NCBI RefSeq assembly: GCF_030160235.1
Contig: NZ_BSNY01000037.1
Coordinates: 1-64,000 of the forward strand
Length of the DNA stretch: 64,000 nt
Reading direction: 5' to 3'
DNA from: Mesorhizobium huakuii
GTDB taxonomy: Bacteria; Pseudomonadota; Alphaproteobacteria; Rhizobiales; Rhizobiaceae
Below the pieces are notes generated by a model. The model searched no databases and was not told the DNA's origin. It was given only the letters and a program-made list of their open reading frames with translations. Positions 1 to 8,391 of this stretch are shown here, one piece after another (within the stretch, counting starts at the first letter, position 1; every line of letters begins with the position of its first letter). A program made the translations under genes and the position numbers.

Positions 1-52
1 GCGCGCGCCTAACATGCTGACTTAATGACATATTCTCACAGGCGGTGTTTAA

Positions 53-196
53 GTCGGGCTTGGCAAGACCCATCTGTCGGCGTTCCAATGCTCGCAGCGC
101 GGTGGCCATTTGCTGTGCGAGCTTGCGGGTGACCGCGTGCTGATCAGCGGTCGCGCCAAAACCTTCATGAAGGCGGAAATCTATTTGCCTGAATGA
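53..196 (+). pseudogene. 3' remnant of a PhzF-family isomerase gene
   Basis: An open frame ends at a TGA at 194-196 and is closed upstream by stops at 23-28 and 50-52, leaving only about 47 codons. The translated end (LSAFQCSQRGGHLLCEL, then DRVLISGRAKTFMKAEI) resembles the C-terminal strands of PhzF-type epimerase/isomerase proteins, which are normally about 260-300 aa. No start codon or ribosome-binding site supports a free-standing gene, so this looks like a truncated gene end or a frame break at the window edge. Bases 1-50 do not continue the similarity. The family assignment is from memory of the motif and only moderately sure. Confidence 0.5.
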
Positions 197-208
197 GGTC
201 TCACTGCC

Positions 209-835
209 TCAACCAGCCTTTTCGGTGCGCACAAAGCTCCGGCGGGTGGCGATGCGTGAATACCAGTCCTGGATACCGGTGAACCGTGCCAACAGCTTTT
301 GCCCCTCGCTGACCTTGACGAAATAGCCGATGACCGGCGCTGCGTGCAGGTCGGCCAGCGTCAACTGATCGCCGAGCAGCCAAGGTCCATCTGCCTTCAG
401 TGAGGTCAGAACTTTCAGCACGGTCTCCGCCTGGCTCAGGCCGCCGGCGATCAGGGTCTCGTCCGGCTCCGCCTTTTCCAGCCGCTCAACGGCAACGTCC
501 CACACCATGGCGCGGTAACCATAGGCGTCGAGCATGCCTGTCATCTGGCCCATCCTGGCGCGGCCGCGCGCATCGGCGGGCTGCAGCGCCGGGCCGTCGA
601 AGGCCTCGTCGACATAGCGCGCGATCGCGTTTGTCTCGAACAGCCGGAAACCGTCATGCTCGAAGGCCGGGATGCGGCCGAAGGGGTGATGCTCCAGATA
701 CCAGGCCGGGATGCCGTCGGCGGCGAAGATGTCGAGCGGCACCAGCTCGTAGTCGACGCCCTTTTCCTCCAGCGCCATGCGCGCGATGCGCACATAGACG
801 CTGTAGTCTGCGCCGTAGAGGATTGGCTTGGTCAT
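209..835 (-). CDS. glutathione S-transferase family protein
   Basis: A 208-residue protein of normal GST length. The N-terminal thioredoxin-like half begins MTKPILYGADYSVYVRIARM and carries the cis-proline and SNAIA-like glutathione-binding segment (FGRIPAFEHDG, then LFETNAIARYVDE). The helical C-terminal domain follows from about residue 85 and includes the typical LTLADL motif. The start at 835 is chosen because the fold begins there; a further in-frame start at 898 would add 21 residues encoded across the icd terminator hairpin. It lies downstream of icd on the same strand but beyond that terminator, so it is probably transcribed separately. Members conjugate glutathione to electrophiles or act as peroxidases; the substrate is unknown. 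Confidence 0.88.
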   Translation of the reverse strand: MTKPILYGADYSVYVRIARMALEEKGVDYELVPLDIFAADGIPAWYLEHHPFGRIPAFEHDGFRLFETNAIARYVDEAFDGPALQPADARGRARMGQMTGMLDAYGYRAMVWDVAVERLEKAEPDETLIAGGLSQAETVLKVLTSLKADGPWLLGDQLTLADLHAAPVIGYFVKVSEGQKLLARFTGIQDWYSRIATRRSFVRTEKAG

Positions 836-863
836 GCTGTCAGCCCGTCGCTTTCGCTGGCCC

Positions 864-894
864 AAAAAAGCGAAGGCTCCTTTCGGAGCCTTCG
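864..894 (-). terminator. Rho-independent terminator of icd
   Basis: A perfect 10-bp inverted repeat (871-880 with 885-894) with the loop TTTC is followed, on the minus strand, by six T residues (complement of A864-869). It begins about 20 bases past the icd stop codon and is correctly oriented to end icd transcription before the GST gene. Confidence 0.85.
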
Positions 895-914
895 GCATGT
901 AGGACTGTGGGTGC

Positions 915-2126
915 TTAGGCCATCGCCTTCTGCAGGTTCTCGTCGATCTTGTCGAGGAAGCCGGTGGTCGAGAGCCAGGGCTGGTCGGGGCCGATCAACA
1001 GCGACAGGTCCTTGGTCATGAAGCCGGATTCGACGGTCTGGATGCAGACCTTTTCCAGCGTCTCGGCAAAACGCTTCAACTCGGCGTTGTCGTCGAGCTT
1101 GGCGCGGTGGGCGAGGCCCCGCGTCCAGGCGAAGATCGAGGCGATCGAATTGGTCGAGGTTTCCTCGCCCTTCTGGTGCTGGCGGTAGTGGCGGGTGACG
1201 GTGCCGTGCGCGGCTTCGGCTTCCACCGTCTTGCCGTCCGGCGTCATCAGCACCGAGGTCATCAGGCCGAGCGAGCCAAAGCCCTGCGCCACCGTGTCGG
1301 ACTGCACGTCGCCGTCGTAGTTCTTGCAGGCCCAGACATAGCCGCCCGACCATTTCAGGCTGGATGCCACCATGTCGTCGATCAGGCGGTGTTCGTACCA
1401 CAGCTTCTTCGACTTAAACTCGGCCTCGAATTCAGCCTCGTAGACTTCCTGGAAAATGTCCTTGAAGCGGCCGTCATAGGCCTTGAGGATGGTGTTCTTG
1501 GTCGACAGATAGACCGGATAGTTGCGCAGCAGGCCGTAATTCAGCGAGGCGCGGGCAAACTCGCGGATCGACTCGTCGAGATTGTACATGGCCATGGCGA
1601 CGCCGGCGCCGGGCGCGTCGAACACGTCATGCTCGATCACCTGTCCGTCCTCGCCGACGAACTTGATCGTCAGCTTGCCCTTGCCGGGGAAGCGGAAGTC
1701 GGTGGCGCGGTACTGGTCGCCGAAGGCGTGACGGCCGACGATGATCGGCTTGGTCCAGCCGGGCACAAGGCGCGGCACGTTCTTCATGATGATCGGCTCG
1801 CGGAAAATGGTGCCGCCGAGGATGTTGCGGATGGTGCCGTTCGGCGACTTCCACATCTTCTTCAGCTTGAATTCCTCGACGCGCTGTTCGTCGGGCGTGA
1901 TCGTCGCGCATTTCACGCCGACGCCGTATTTCTTGATGGCATTGGCCGAATCGATCGTCACCTGGTCGTTGGTGGCGTCGCGATGCTCGATGCCGAGGTC
2001 GTAATATTCGAGCTTGAGGTCGAGATAAGGGTGGATCAGCTTGTCCTTGATGAACTGCCAGATGATGCGGGTCATCTCGTCGCCGTCGAGTTCGACGACA
2101 GGGTTCTCGACTTTGATTTTTGGCAT
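915..2126 (-). CDS. icd: NADP-dependent isocitrate dehydrogenase
   Basis: 403 residues, the length usual for the homodimeric eukaryotic-like NADP-IDH of alphaproteobacteria. It begins [20 protein letters not shown] and contains the substrate-binding stretch around [14 protein letters not shown] and the metal-binding region near [18 protein letters not shown]. The enzyme oxidatively decarboxylates isocitrate to 2-oxoglutarate in the TCA cycle and supplies NADPH in the cytoplasm. It is monocistronic here, with a candidate promoter just upstream and a clear terminator downstream. The identification is secure from overall sequence. Confidence 0.98.
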   Translation of the reverse strand: MPKIKVENPVVELDGDEMTRIIWQFIKDKLIHPYLDLKLEYYDLGIEHRDATNDQVTIDSANAIKKYGVGVKCATITPDEQRVEEFKLKKMWKSPNGTIRNILGGTIFREPIIMKNVPRLVPGWTKPIIVGRHAFGDQYRATDFRFPGKGKLTIKFVGEDGQVIEHDVFDAPGAGVAMAMYNLDESIREFARASLNYGLLRNYPVYLSTKNTILKAYDGRFKDIFQEVYEAEFEAEFKSKKLWYEHRLIDDMVASSLKWSGGYVWACKNYDGDVQSDTVAQGFGSLGLMTSVLMTPDGKTVEAEAAHGTVTRHYRQHQKGEETSTNSIASIFAWTRGLAHRAKLDDNAELKRFAETLEKVCIQTVESGFMTKDLSLLIGPDQPWLSTTGFLDKIDENLQKAMA

Positions 2127-2170
2127 TGGGGAAGCCTTTCGCTACTACGGGACGCAGGTGAGATACCGGC

Positions 2171-2199
2171 CTATAGCAAAGGCAATGGCCGGACGCCAA
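2171..2199 (-). promoter_or_regulatory. candidate sigma-70 promoter of icd
   Basis: Reading the minus strand, TTGGCG (complement of 2194-2199) and CTATAG (2171-2176) are separated by 17 bases. This is close to the rhizobial housekeeping pattern of CTTGAC, 17 bases, CTATAT. A start near 2164 would give a leader of about 40 bases before the icd ATG. It was picked by eye; no transcript evidence. Confidence 0.4.
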
Positions 2200-2357
2200 G
2201 GGTTCACCGAAGGCTCGTTCTCACCTGTCATCGACTACAGTTCTGTGACGCTTGTCTTGCTGTTCGTGAGCGGGCGCTCTTCGAATACCATGAACCGGCG
2301 TCAGCGCATTTACGACCTTTGGGAGCAGGGCCGAGATACTTGCACAGCGGCCGGCAA

Positions 2358-2939
2358 TCACGGTGTTTGTAGCGAAGTTAAATATTCTCCTTCAAAAGCC
2401 AACGTATCCCGTCGACGCTCTGTCATCCGCCGAGCAGGGATCCCGGCATAGTTCGTCCAAGCTTTCATCGGCCTGCTGATTCGCGACATGGCTCCCAGTA
2501 TCGACCCTTCATCGAATCGAGCTCCGGGGAGGACGAGGCTCCCATGGCCAACGAGTGAATGACGGCCAAAGATGATCGACGCCGAACGGGCGCCTCCACC
2601 TGGGACGGTAGGATGGCTCAATGTCCTCCCGCTAGTGTCCTCGTTTGATGTGTATATGCCCACGTGGTGAGATATGTTGACGAAATCTCCCAGTCGTATC
2701 TCACCTGCGCCTGCCAACACCGAGTGGCTGCCTATGTGGATGTTGTTCCCGAACTCCACCCCGCCCCGATTAGAAATAACGACGAATGGATCGACCCTTA
2801 CTCGTGAGCCAAGAGATATTCGAGAGCAATCAACAATAACAGCCGTTCTGTGGATCAGAACGTCATCGCCAATTTTTGAAAATCCTAAATTTTCTAATTG
2901 TTCTCGTGTGAGAAAATCGCTGTTTAGCCCAAAAGACAT
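2358..2939 (-). CDS. left-handed beta-helix (hexapeptide) O/N-acetyltransferase
   Basis: 193 residues. Most of the chain is made of imperfect hexapeptide turns (such as ISLGSRVRVD, VEFGNNIHIGSHSVLAG and IRLGDFVNIS), ending in the loop NYAGIPARRM that closes many CysE/LacA/LpxA-fold acetyltransferases. Such enzymes move an acetyl group from acetyl-CoA to a sugar or nucleotide sugar in the cytoplasm. It is the last of three minus-strand genes after a sugar aminotransferase and a glycosyltransferase, so N-acetylation of an amino sugar or O-acetylation of the glycan product is likely. The coding sequence is noticeably AT-rich near its start, unlike the flanking icd gene. Acceptor unknown. Confidence 0.85.
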   Translation of the reverse strand: MSFGLNSDFLTREQLENLGFSKIGDDVLIHRTAVIVDCSRISLGSRVRVDPFVVISNRGGVEFGNNIHIGSHSVLAGAGEIRLGDFVNISHHVGIYTSNEDTSGRTLSHPTVPGGGARSASIIFGRHSLVGHGSLVLPGARFDEGSILGAMSRISRPMKAWTNYAGIPARRMTERRRDTLAFEGEYLTSLQTP

Positions 2940-2960
2940 ACCAAGCTCGATTTAGATGTT

Positions 2961-3971
2961 TCAGTTCAAATTCCGGTATTCGCGAACCAGGTCTTGCCAG
3001 ACAATATTCGCAGGATTGACCAACTTGCGCGCAAGCATATCGTCAATGAGAGCAGGCTGCAGTTCGCGGCGGTCGATTTCGTCGTTCCGGAGGAAATGTA
3101 GAACACGAATTTTGTCCGCCGTTAGTTTGTTCGCGTTGAGATGCCTAAGGTCGTTGGCCGCGTTGTACTCCGCAGGCAGGACGTCAACGATACATCCTGT
3201 TTGATGTGCAGCGAGTGTAAGCGCAATCTGACATTTAAAGTAACTATCGCCGATGGCGTCTGTCAGACCACGCATCGTCGCCCATATCTCGGTTGCTAGA
3301 ATGTCTAGGGCCTTCGGATTCATGGCCACAAACCCCATATTGAAATAGGGCGGCGAGATTGGAAGGCGGTGATCGGGGTCGATTGAATAACGATAAGTTT
3401 TGGCCGGCCAAGGCAAACTGAATATCCGGAACAGGGCTGGCCAAAACTCAGCACTATGCGGTTGAGGGACAATAGGGTTAGCGCCAAGACCCGGCGGAAA
3501 ATGCGCCATATGTCCTTTTACTGTAGGCGCGTACGAAGTAAATTCGTCCACGAGGGGATCAATGTCACGAAGTAACACAGTGTCGGCATCGCAATGTACG
3601 ACAACATCCGCAGTGGCTGGCGTACAAAAACGCCAGATAGCTGTTCCAGCCCAATTGAAATCTGCAAAAACGTCGTCGGGTGTTCGTTCCCAATTGATGT
3701 TGAAATTCTCGCTCCATCGGTTTTCGCGCCGCACCACATCGAGATCGCATCCGTCGCCCACCGTAATCGATAGGCGGGCATCGCGATACCTCCGATCGGA
3801 AAAGCGCCGGAGTGCGAAATTGAAGAACCGCACTTGCGAGAAGAAAATCTGTGTCGGCGAGATCGGTATTCTGAACTCTACAGTTTTTGCGGCCTTTGGC
3901 ATGTCGACATGCAAGTTGCGGTCATGGCTACCGGCTGAGGGATCAATCAAGTGCGACATCGAGTGCCTCAA
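2961..3971 (-). CDS. putative glycosyltransferase with DXD motif
   Basis: 336 residues. The segment VVHCDADTVLLRDIDPLVDE carries a D-x-D motif after two hydrophobic residues, the nucleotide-sugar and metal site of GT-A fold enzymes such as family GT8, and PYFNMGFVAMNPKAL resembles the product-site region of that family. No signal peptide or membrane helix is evident, so it is probably cytoplasmic or peripheral. The start at 3971 overlaps the end of the upstream aminotransferase gene by 29 bases; an alternative ATG at 3959 also overlaps. With its neighbours it probably transfers a sugar during surface-glycan synthesis. Donor and acceptor cannot be told from sequence. Confidence 0.7.
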   Translation of the reverse strand: MRHSMSHLIDPSAGSHDRNLHVDMPKAAKTVEFRIPISPTQIFFSQVRFFNFALRRFSDRRYRDARLSITVGDGCDLDVVRRENRWSENFNINWERTPDDVFADFNWAGTAIWRFCTPATADVVVHCDADTVLLRDIDPLVDEFTSYAPTVKGHMAHFPPGLGANPIVPQPHSAEFWPALFRIFSLPWPAKTYRYSIDPDHRLPISPPYFNMGFVAMNPKALDILATEIWATMRGLTDAIGDSYFKCQIALTLAAHQTGCIVDVLPAEYNAANDLRHLNANKLTADKIRVLHFLRNDEIDRRELQPALIDDMLARKLVNPANIVWQDLVREYRNLN

Positions 3972-5061
3972 ACACGATTTTCATGACTAGGTCTGCATCC
4001 GGTTCGGCGGAACGAATTGGAAGCGCGCACATCCTTTCGGCGAGATCTTCGGCAACTCTGCATGGGCTGAAGATTCGCGTTGAAGGCCAGTCGGAAAGAC
4101 TGGGGCGATAGTAGCGGCGGATCTCGAGACCCTCGTTTGCCGCTGTCGCGACAAAGCGCTCCGCGATCTGCGGGGTTGGCATAAGGACGGGAAAGAGCTG
4201 CCAGGGCGCCGCCTTCGAATCCAAAGGATAGCGAAGGTTGGAATAAGTTGCGAGTCGAGCCAGATAGCGACGAACATAGGCTTGGCGGTGGCGAACAATT
4301 CTATCGAAACGCGCGAGTTGGGCGAGGCCGACAGCGGCATGTAACTCGGACATCTTTCCATTAAATCCCCAGAAGGGACCGTGAGCGTTTTGGTAAGATG
4401 CAAGGCCAAAATTAAGCGCGGCCCGCAGCGGCATATCTGATTTCAGACTCGCAAAGATCGCGCCGCCTTCCCCAATCGCGAAGGGTTTGGTCGCATGCAT
4501 CGAGAAAACTTCGAAAATGTTCTCACCATTCCCATGAGGCGCGCGGGGGCCGCCAAGGCCGGCTGCGTTATCGATGATGACTGCGGCCCCGTGCTCTCTG
4601 CACGTGGCTATTTCCTTTGTCCAATCGTATGCAATTCCGAACGGCGCCACCAACATGGCGGCGCGAGCGCCTGTCTCGGTCAGCGCCTGATGGAGGAGAT
4701 CGTTGTCTATCACCCAACTTTCAGGATCGACGTCAACGACGACGGGCGTCATCCCCGCTGCTCGTATTGCTCCCAACGATGCAGCAAACGTAAACGCCGG
4801 GACCAGAACTGCACCGGTTACATCAGCTGCCAACAACGCCGCCGACAAGCCAGTCGTTGCGCTTGAGCACGAAACACAGCACTCGGTTGGTCTGCCGAAA
4901 GCACCCAACAAGCCGAGTTCCAATCGACGTACAAGTGGGCCGAAATTGGAGTACCAGCCGTTCGCCGTGATCTCATCGAGCAACGCCGAATACTCGGACG
5001 GAGCCGGTAAATCTGGAACAACGGAGCGATGCCGGTAGGGCGACTTGAATTTGATCGTCAT
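3943..5061 (-). CDS. DegT/DnrJ/EryC1/StrS-family sugar aminotransferase
   Basis: 372 residues with the fold-type I PLP architecture of nucleotide-sugar aminotransferases. The conserved start of the active site is VSCSSATTGLSAALLA (about 63-78), the PLP aspartate lies in VIIDNAAGLG (about 164), and the Schiff-base lysine is K192 in SMHATKPFAIGEGGAIF. These enzymes usually transfer an amino group from glutamate to a keto-sugar nucleotide. It is the first gene of the three-gene cassette and overlaps the glycosyltransferase. No dehydratase or epimerase that would make the keto sugar is present nearby, so the substrate must come from elsewhere. Confidence 0.9.
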   Translation of the reverse strand: MTIKFKSPYRHRSVVPDLPAPSEYSALLDEITANGWYSNFGPLVRRLELGLLGAFGRPTECCVSCSSATTGLSAALLAADVTGAVLVPAFTFAASLGAIRAAGMTPVVVDVDPESWVIDNDLLHQALTETGARAAMLVAPFGIAYDWTKEIATCREHGAAVIIDNAAGLGGPRAPHGNGENIFEVFSMHATKPFAIGEGGAIFASLKSDMPLRAALNFGLASYQNAHGPFWGFNGKMSELHAAVGLAQLARFDRIVRHRQAYVRRYLARLATYSNLRYPLDSKAAPWQLFPVLMPTPQIAERFVATAANEGLEIRRYYRPSLSDWPSTRIFSPCRVAEDLAERMCALPIRSAEPDADLVMKIVFEALDVALD

Positions 5062-5274
5062 GTGGCGCGCAGGCGTCCGCCACCTTCAGTCGGCTGATCC
5101 AAAGCAGTTCCATCTGTAGGCCGACAATTGATCCATGAGCCGAGCGCCAAGGTCACTGGTTCACCCTTGGCCAGCGGTCCCATTCCAACGTTCACATCCC
5201 CTCGTGCCGGCCATCGAAGCGAAAAGCGCGTCGCGCTGAAACAGATTCAGGCGCCGCGCTCTAGGCTATTGCTT

Positions 5275-5324
5275 GATGCATGTCGTTGTCGCAAAACCGA
5301 GGTCAGTTTTACGCGACATGCATC
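5275..5324. repeat. intergenic palindrome, rhizobial type
   Basis: Perfect 11-bp arms GATGCATGTCG (5275-5285) and CGACATGCATC (5314-5324) flank an interior that is itself partly self-complementary (GCAAAAC near 5291, GTTTT near 5306). The pattern is like the short mosaic palindromes scattered between rhizobial genes. In RNA it would form a long hairpin. Confidence 0.5.
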
Positions 5325-5335
5325 GGTGGAACCTA

Positions 5336-5389
5336 GAGTTTGACATTTGCGCTGCGATTTATGTCGACTGAGATGCAAATGTCAAACTC
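5336..5389. repeat. 15-bp perfect inverted repeat
   Basis: GAGTTTGACATTTGC (5336-5350) is repeated in perfect reverse complement at 5375-5389, with a 24-base spacer. There is no T-run after either arm, so it is not an ordinary terminator. It could be an operator, a hairpin in the leader of the minus-strand sugar cassette, or the end pair of a tiny non-autonomous element. Confidence 0.6.
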
Positions 5390-5475
5390 GTTGCGGCGTC
5401 CCCACATTTTCCCGCCGGACAACGCTTGGCGCGTCAAGCTAAAAAAGGCCCGTGGAGCAGGCCGCCTCGAATCGT

Positions 5476-6243
5476 CTACTTAAATGGGTTTGTCGTTGTG
5501 AACGCGCCCGCGCCCGAAACAACATTGCTTGGGCCGAACGAAGTTGCAGTTGCGCCGCCGGTTAGAATTATTGCGCTAGGGCTTGCATTGAGCACGCTAT
5601 TTATTACAGCCAGAACATTGCCGGCGTTGGTGGCCTGAAGTGCAAAAGTCGTGTTGCCGTCGACGAGAACTCTGTTTAGAGATGCAATGTTCCCGACGCC
5701 ATTGCCCTGCACATTCACGCCTCCGCCATTCCGGTTGATGGTCGAGTCCTGGATAAAGACCCTCGCTCCCGATGTGCTGCTGACGGAATTGACACCATTT
5801 TGCGTGAAATTTCGGATGTCGCATCGAAGGATGTAGACGGCCTGCCCGCTGAGGATGTGCACGCCATTAAGGCCTGTTCCGAGGCCCTCAATGTCGAGCC
5901 CTTCCAACACCACTTTGCCGGTGGCTCCAGCATTGACAACAATCGCATTGGTCCCTGAGACGAGTACGCCTGCCTCGATATGATCGGATCGAATCGTGAT
6001 GGACTTTGTAATCGTCACGCCGCCAAAACCGCCTGGATCGAGTACGTTGATCTCTCCACCTACCGCCGTCTTGGAAATCGCGCCGGCAAACGTCTTGCAA
6101 GGCGCCGTGCGGCTGCAGGGGTTGGCGTCGTCGCCAACACCGGAAACCCATGTCCTGGTCGCTTGCGCGGAAGCTGGCGCAATCAGGAAGCCCGACGCCA
6201 GAATCAATATTGCGAATGAAAAGAAGAACCGTAGCATCTTCAT
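5476..6243 (-). CDS. exported right-handed parallel beta-helix protein
   Basis: 255 residues from the ATG at 6243, which follows a strong Shine-Dalgarno (GGAGGGG). A classic signal peptide ends near residue 26 (hydrophobic stretch FFFSFAILILASG, cleavage after APASAQA). The mature protein has Asn/Gly-rich repeating strands (ITKSITIRSD, VLEGLDIEG, VYILRCDIRN, RVFIQDSTIN) typical of the pectate-lyase-like right-handed beta-helix. No catalytic motif can be assigned. It ends with a Ser/Thr-rich tail. Proteins of this kind are usually secreted or surface-attached and may bind or process polysaccharide; that is an inference, though it fits the neighbouring glycan genes. Confidence 0.75.
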   Translation of the reverse strand: MKMLRFFFSFAILILASGFLIAPASAQATRTWVSGVGDDANPCSRTAPCKTFAGAISKTAVGGEINVLDPGGFGGVTITKSITIRSDHIEAGVLVSGTNAIVVNAGATGKVVLEGLDIEGLGTGLNGVHILSGQAVYILRCDIRNFTQNGVNSVSSTSGARVFIQDSTINRNGGGVNVQGNGVGNIASLNRVLVDGNTTFALQATNAGNVLAVINSVLNASPSAIILTGGATATSFGPSNVVSGAGAFTTTNPFK

Positions 6244-6676
6244 TTGCCCCTCCAAAAAAATTAGCCGGCAATCCTGCCGACCGGTGAACCTGCAACATGC
6301 TGGGGCATCCACATATTGCACGGACGCAGGGCGCGATCCGCCGCCAAATTACCATTAGCCAATACAGTTTGAACCCCAAGCAACGGAGATTTTATACCTT
6401 TCTAATTTGCTTTTCCAGCGATGCGACGCACGGTTGCAAAATAAAAGCGCCCGTGATGCGGATAATCTCCGGACCCGGAAACCCCAAGCGCCGGACTGAT
6501 CGTCTGTTTCCAGCGGCAGCGCGTATGCGAGCGGTGCACCAGTGCTACGGCGGCCCGCATGCAGCCGGCCAACGGGCGGCGGTGACCTATTTACCAGCGG
6601 AGCTGGGACAGCTCTTCAAAAAGCCGTATCGATATGGCAGGACGCGGTGACCTCGTAGCGCAATCATCTGGAACAC
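6244..6676. other. intergenic stretch, nothing recognised
   Basis: About 430 bases between the minus-strand beta-helix gene and plus-strand trmJ. It should contain two divergent promoters. I see no tRNA, no strong hairpin and no credible coding frame. Confidence 0.5.
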
Positions 6677-7588
6677 ATGACCGGAACAGACTTTCAGCGT
6701 GGCCCCGGCGGTCCGGCGATCATCCTCGTCGAGCCGCAGCTCGGCGAGAACATCGGCATGGTCGCGCGCGCCATGGCCAATTTCGGCCTGTCGGAACTGC
6801 GCCTGGTCAATCCACGCGACGGCTGGCCGAGCGAGAAGGCGCGCGCCGCCGCCAGCCGTGCCGACCATGTCATCGATGCCGTGAAGGTGTTCGACGACCT
6901 GGGCTCGGCGCTGGCCGACCTGAATTTCGTTTTCGCCACCACCGCCAGGCAGCGCGACGGCTTCAAAGCCGTGCGCGGGCCGGTGGAGGCGGGCAGGGTG
7001 CTGCGCACCCGTCACACCATGGGGCAGCGCACCGGCATCCTGTTCGGCCGCGAACGCTTCGGTCTCTATAATGACGAAGTCGGTCTCGCCGACGAGATCG
7101 TCACCTTTCCCGTCGACCCCGATTTCTCTTCGCTCAACATCGCCCAGGCGGCGCTGCTGATGTCCTATGAATGGATGAAGTCCGGCCTCGAGGACGAGAC
7201 CAAGACCAATTTCACCGGGCCGGAGATGAAGCCGGCCAGCAAGGAAGAACTGCACGGCCTTTTCGCCTATCTCGAAGGCGCATTGGAAGCGCGCGGCTAT
7301 TTCCGGCCGGCGCCGAAGAAGCCGAAGATGGTCGACAATCTGCGCGCAGTGCTGACGCGCGCCGGTTTTGCCGAGCCGGAGCTGAAGGTGCTGCGCGGGA
7401 TCATCTCCTCGCTCGACAGGTTTTCGCCAGCCATGCCGCGCGGCGACGGCTCGCCGGGCGATGATCCAAGGCGTCTTCCGGCCGCCGCCCGCGCCGGCAA
7501 GGCAGAGGCAGAACGCCAGGCGCACAAGCCTGTCGGTGACGACGAGGACGCGCCGCCGCTCGGCGGCAAGGGAACCGACAATGACTGA
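6677..7588 (+). CDS. trmJ: tRNA (cytidine/uridine-2'-O-)-methyltransferase TrmJ-like
   Basis: 303 residues. The SPOUT fold is recognisable from [23 protein letters not shown] (split: [11 protein letters not shown] then [10 protein letters not shown]) near residues 15-37, the central [12 protein letters not shown] and the knot motif around [14 protein letters not shown]. TrmJ-type enzymes methylate the ribose of residue 32 in tRNA using S-adenosylmethionine. The C-terminal extension from about residue 255 is charged and Pro/Gly-rich and probably disordered. The last 8 bases overlap the murI start, so the two genes are probably translated from one message. Confidence 0.88.
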   Translation: MTGTDFQRGPGGPAIILVEPQLGENIGMVARAMANFGLSELRLVNPRDGWPSEKARAAASRADHVIDAVKVFDDLGSALADLNFVFATTARQRDGFKAVRGPVEAGRVLRTRHTMGQRTGILFGRERFGLYNDEVGLADEIVTFPVDPDFSSLNIAQAALLMSYEWMKSGLEDETKTNFTGPEMKPASKEELHGLFAYLEGALEARGYFRPAPKKPKMVDNLRAVLTRAGFAEPELKVLRGIISSLDRFSPAMPRGDGSPGDDPRRLPAAARAGKAEAERQAHKPVGDDEDAPPLGGKGTDND

Positions 7589-8369
7589 CCAGCCGATCCT
7601 GATGTTCGATTCCGGCGTCGGCGGGCTGACCGTGCTGCGCGAGGCGCGCGTGCTGATGCCGGACCGGCGCTTCATCTATGTCGCGGACGACGCGGCCTTT
7701 CCTTTCGGCGCCTGGGAAGAACCGGCGCTGCGCACCCATATACTCGATCTCTTCGCCAAATTGCTCGACCGGTTTGCGCCGGCGATTTCCGTCATCGCCT
7801 GCAACACCGCCTCGACGCTGGTGATCGATGCGCTGCGCGACAGATTTCCCAGCCATCCCTTCGTCGGCACCGTGCCGGCGGTCAAGCCGGCGGCGGAGCG
7901 CACCCGCTCTGGCCTGGTCTCGGTGCTGGCGACGCCGGGCACGGTGAAGCGGCAATACACGCGCGACCTGATCAGCAAATGGGCGCAGAAATGCCATGTC
8001 CGCCTGGTTGGCAGCGACAGGCTGGCCGGCCTTGCCGAAGTCTATATGCGCGAGGGCTTCGTCGACGAGGAAGCCGTGCGCGCCGAGATCGCGCCCTGTT
8101 TCATGGAACATGAGGGGCTCAGGACCGACATCGTCGTGCTGGCCTGCACCCACTACCCGTTCCTGGTCAACCGCATGCGCAAGACCGCGCCCTGGCCGGT
8201 CGACTGGATCGACCCGGCCGAGGCGATCGCCCGGCGTGCCCTTTCGTTGCTGCCGCCCGTCGACGGGGCGCTGCCGCAAGGCGAGCCCGATATCGCCGTC
8301 TTCACGTCAGGCAAGGCGGACTTTGCCGTCAGCCGGCTGATGCAGGGGTTCGGGCTGGTCGTGAGGTAG
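7581..8369 (+). CDS. murI: glutamate racemase
   Basis: 262 residues from the ATG at 7581 inside the end of trmJ. Both catalytic cysteines are present: C74 in VIACNTAS and C189 in [10 protein letters not shown]. The N-terminal [15 protein letters not shown] is the family signature. The enzyme interconverts L- and D-glutamate for peptidoglycan precursors in the cytoplasm. Where many members have PYG after the first motif, this one has PFG (AFPFGAW), a conservative change. It converges with the RNB ribonuclease gene with only 22 bases between. Confidence 0.95.
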   Translation: MTDQPILMFDSGVGGLTVLREARVLMPDRRFIYVADDAAFPFGAWEEPALRTHILDLFAKLLDRFAPAISVIACNTASTLVIDALRDRFPSHPFVGTVPAVKPAAERTRSGLVSVLATPGTVKRQYTRDLISKWAQKCHVRLVGSDRLAGLAEVYMREGFVDEEAVRAEIAPCFMEHEGLRTDIVVLACTHYPFLVNRMRKTAPWPVDWIDPAEAIARRALSLLPPVDGALPQGEPDIAVFTSGKADFAVSRLMQGFGLVVR

Positions 8370-8391
8370 ACGGTAGCGGAACGCCAGCCGC

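Larger units (their letters stand above)
5062..5475. other. intergenic stretch without a gene, holding two palindromes
   Basis: About 410 bases upstream of the aminotransferase and downstream of the exported beta-helix gene. Open frames here are short and without recognisable content. The notable content is two inverted repeats, listed separately (5275-5324 and 5336-5389). The promoter of the aminotransferase cassette should lie here, but I could not pick a convincing one. Confidence 0.6.

Noticed and set aside
1-52. Possible insertion-sequence end at the left edge
   Set aside because: There is no inverted-repeat partner, no transposase and no target duplication visible in the window.
6587-7675. 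A long minus-strand open frame opposite trmJ
   Set aside because: It is antisense to a well-identified gene and rich in Arg, Gly and Ala as expected of a shadow.
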